The position numbers and the translations under genes are program-made. The notes under the pieces are model-generated. The model searched no databases. It worked only from the letters and a program-made list of their open reading frames with translations, and was not told where the DNA came from. This document shows positions 62,474 through 64,000 of a DNA stretch of 64,000 bases, one piece after another. Numbering within the stretch: position 1 is the first letter of the stretch; each line of letters begins with the position of its first letter. Origin of the DNA: Ensifer adhaerens (GTDB lineage Bacteria > Pseudomonadota > Alphaproteobacteria > Rhizobiales > Rhizobiaceae); NCBI GenBank assembly GCA_900215285.1, contig OCMG01000004.1, positions 1,173,501 to 1,237,500 on the forward strand, in the 5' to 3' direction.

Positions 62474-63919
62474 ATGTCTGTCAACAATCCGTCGCCCTCG
62501 CTTTACAACGAGGACCTGGCGCCTGCCGAAACGCGCAACTGGGGCGCATTTTCCATCTTCAACGTCTGGACGTCGGACGTTCACAGCCTCTGGGGCTATT
62601 ATCTGGCCGCCAGCCTTTTCCTGCTTTGCGGCAGTTTCATCAATTTCGTGATCGCGATCGGCATCGGTTCGCTGGTCATCTTCGTGCTGATGAGCCTTGT
62701 TGGCAATGCGGGCGTCAAAACCGGCGTGCCATTCCCGGTTCTGGCGCGGGCCTCCTTCGGCACGTTCGGGGCCAACCTGCCGGCGCTGGTGCGCGCCATC
62801 GTCGCCTGCTTCTGGTATGGCGCGCAGACCTCGGCCGCCTCGGGCGCGATTGTCGCCCTGCTCATCCGCAACGAGAGCATGCTCGCCTTCCACCAGTCGA
62901 GCCACATGCTTGGGCATTCGACGCTGGAAGTGATCTGCTACGTCATCATCTGGGCGCTGCAGCTTCTCATCATCCAGCGCGGCATGGAAACGGTGCGCAA
63001 GTTCCAGGACTGGGCGGGGCCGGCGGTCTGGATCATGATGCTGCTTCTGGCGCTTTACCTCATCTACAAGGCGGGCACCTTCTCCTTCGGCGAGAATATC
63101 CCGCAGGACGTTCTGCTCGCCGCGACCAAGGATGCGGGCGTTTCCGGGGCTCCGGGTTCGTTCGGGGCGCTGGCTGCCGTGGCTGCGACCTGGATCACAT
63201 ATTTCGCAGCGCTTTACCTGAACTTCTGCGACTTCTCGCGCTTTGCTCCCGACCAGGCAACGCTGCGTCGCGGCAATCTCTGGGGCCTGCCGGTGAACCT
63301 GCTCGCCTTCTGCCTTGTCGCCGGCATCACCACGACGGCGGCCTATACGGTCTATGGCGAAGTGCTGCTGCATCCGGATGCGATCTCGGCCAAGTTCGAC
63401 AGTTGGTTCTTAGCGGCCCTTGCGGCATTGACCTTCGCGGTCGCCACGCTCGGCATCAATGTCGTGGCCAACTTCGTCTCGCCGGCCTTCGACTTTGCGA
63501 ACGTTTTCCCGCGCCAGATCAATTTCAAACGTGGCGGCTATATCGCGGCCTTCATCGCGCTTGTGCTCTATCCGTTTGCCCCTTGGGAAACGGGTGCGGC
63601 GCATTTCGTCAACTTCATCGGCTCAACGATGGGCCCGGTCTTCGGGATCATGATGGTGGACTACTATCTCATCCGGAAGGGCGTGGTGAATGTCGAGGCG
63701 CTCTACCACGAGAATGGTGAGTTCCGCTTCGAGGGGGGCTGGAACGTCAATGCGCTGATTGCCTTCGTCGCCGGTGCGATCTTCTCGTCGATCCTGCCGA
63801 CCTTCACCACGGTGCTTCCGGCCTGGTGGGGAACCTATGGCTGGTTCTTCGGCGTGGCGGTCGGCGGCCTGAGCTACATGGCGCTCGCCGCCATGCGGCC
63901 GCAGGCGCGCACCGCGTGA
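62474..63919 (+). CDS. NCS1-family nucleobase:cation symporter
   Basis: A 481-residue transporter with about twelve helices. NCS1 features are MSVNNPSPSLYNEDLAPAET at the N-terminus, RNWGAFSIFNVWTSDVHSL, LVGNAGVKTGVPFPVLARAS, FGTFGANLPALVRAIVACFW YGAQT (in two pieces), and FVNFIGSTMGPVFGIMMVDY Y in the later helices. The closest functional groups transport cytosine, uracil, hydantoin or allantoin; the substrate here is not settled by sequence. The ATG at 62474 follows AAGGGGGAGTATC. Confidence 0.88.
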   Translation: MSVNNPSPSLYNEDLAPAETRNWGAFSIFNVWTSDVHSLWGYYLAASLFLLCGSFINFVIAIGIGSLVIFVLMSLVGNAGVKTGVPFPVLARASFGTFGANLPALVRAIVACFWYGAQTSAASGAIVALLIRNESMLAFHQSSHMLGHSTLEVICYVIIWALQLLIIQRGMETVRKFQDWAGPAVWIMMLLLALYLIYKAGTFSFGENIPQDVLLAATKDAGVSGAPGSFGALAAVAATWITYFAALYLNFCDFSRFAPDQATLRRGNLWGLPVNLLAFCLVAGITTTAAYTVYGEVLLHPDAISAKFDSWFLAALAALTFAVATLGINVVANFVSPAFDFANVFPRQINFKRGGYIAAFIALVLYPFAPWETGAAHFVNFIGSTMGPVFGIMMVDYYLIRKGVVNVEALYHENGEFRFEGGWNVNALIAFVAGAIFSSILPTFTTVLPAWWGTYGWFFGVAVGGLSYMALAAMRPQARTA

Positions 63920-63945
63920 CGTGGCTTTGCAAGCTGGGGCATTCC

Positions 63946-63982
63946 ATGCTAGCCCCCGGTAATGGGACCGGGGGATTAGCAT
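63946..63982. other. Strong hairpin after the NCS1 permease gene
   Basis: ATGCTA-g-CCCCCGGT and ACCGGGGG-at-TAGCAT pair over 14 bp with small internal bulges around an AATGGG loop. No U-tract follows within the window. A possible start codon ATG at 63981 (ACAATATTGGCT) follows the hairpin directly, but only 20 bases remain, so a downstream gene cannot be assessed. Confidence 0.5.
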
Positions 63983-64000
63983 GACAATATTGGCTGCAAT

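Overview
The window reads as chromosomal DNA of an alphaproteobacterium of the order Hyphomicrobiales, most likely family Rhizobiaceae (Rhizobium, Agrobacterium or a close relative). The evidence is the gene set and its order: a pca operon with PcaQ, rimP-nusA-ylxR-infB-rbfA-truB-rpsO-pnp, fabA-fabB-fabI beside irr, a dnaK promoter of the alphaproteobacterial RpoH type, a FYDLN acid protein, and a pair of tandem small-RNA genes with the layout of AbcR1/AbcR2. GC content is high, so most genes have long antisense shadow frames.

Layout. 1-2.6 kb: protocatechuate catabolism (pcaD, pcaC, start of pcaH) with the divergent regulator pcaQ and a readable PcaQ operator. 2.6-7.2 kb: an EF-hand protein, a HigA/HigB-like antitoxin and toxin in an unusual convergent arrangement, and polA. 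7.4-16.6 kb: a mixed accessory stretch (lipoprotein hydrolase, flavoprotein, glycosyltransferase, leuD, CitE-like lyase, an MmyB-type regulator divergent from a methyltransferase, an MFS exporter). 16.8-31.1 kb: the translation and RNA-decay block, interrupted by an MctP-like symporter and an MFS gene. 31-39.9 kb: an RsmC-like methyltransferase, regulators, type II fatty-acid synthesis genes with irr, a TRIC-type channel, and a TadG-like von Willebrand protein followed by a 33-residue membrane peptide. 40-50 kb: tRNA-Ala(GGC), a lytic transglycosylase lipoprotein, the tandem sRNAs, a MarR regulator, an M20 peptidase, a class A penicillin-binding protein, dnaK and dnaJ. 50-58 kb: a leucine catabolism operon (TetR regulator, isovaleryl-CoA dehydrogenase, both methylcrotonyl-CoA carboxylase subunits, HMG-CoA lyase), tail to tail with leuC. 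58.4-64 kb: an amino-acid ABC permease and binding protein without an ATPase, a GT90-like enzyme, rplS and an NCS1 permease.

Two families of short interspersed repeats shape the window. Family A (about 65-80 bp, ending in a GGAATTGCTCTA-like core) occurs three times: once between genes, once supplying a stop codon and once overlapping the 5' end of a frame. Family B (about 120-130 bp, palindromic, CTCCCCC/GGGGGAG hairpins) also occurs three times, and one copy sits in frame inside the methylcrotonyl-CoA carboxylase alpha gene, adding about 41 residues. That protein-coding repeat, the tandem sRNAs, the convergent toxin-antitoxin pair and several promoter-proximal hairpins are the observations I would look at first. 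I see no CRISPR array, prophage or complete insertion sequence.
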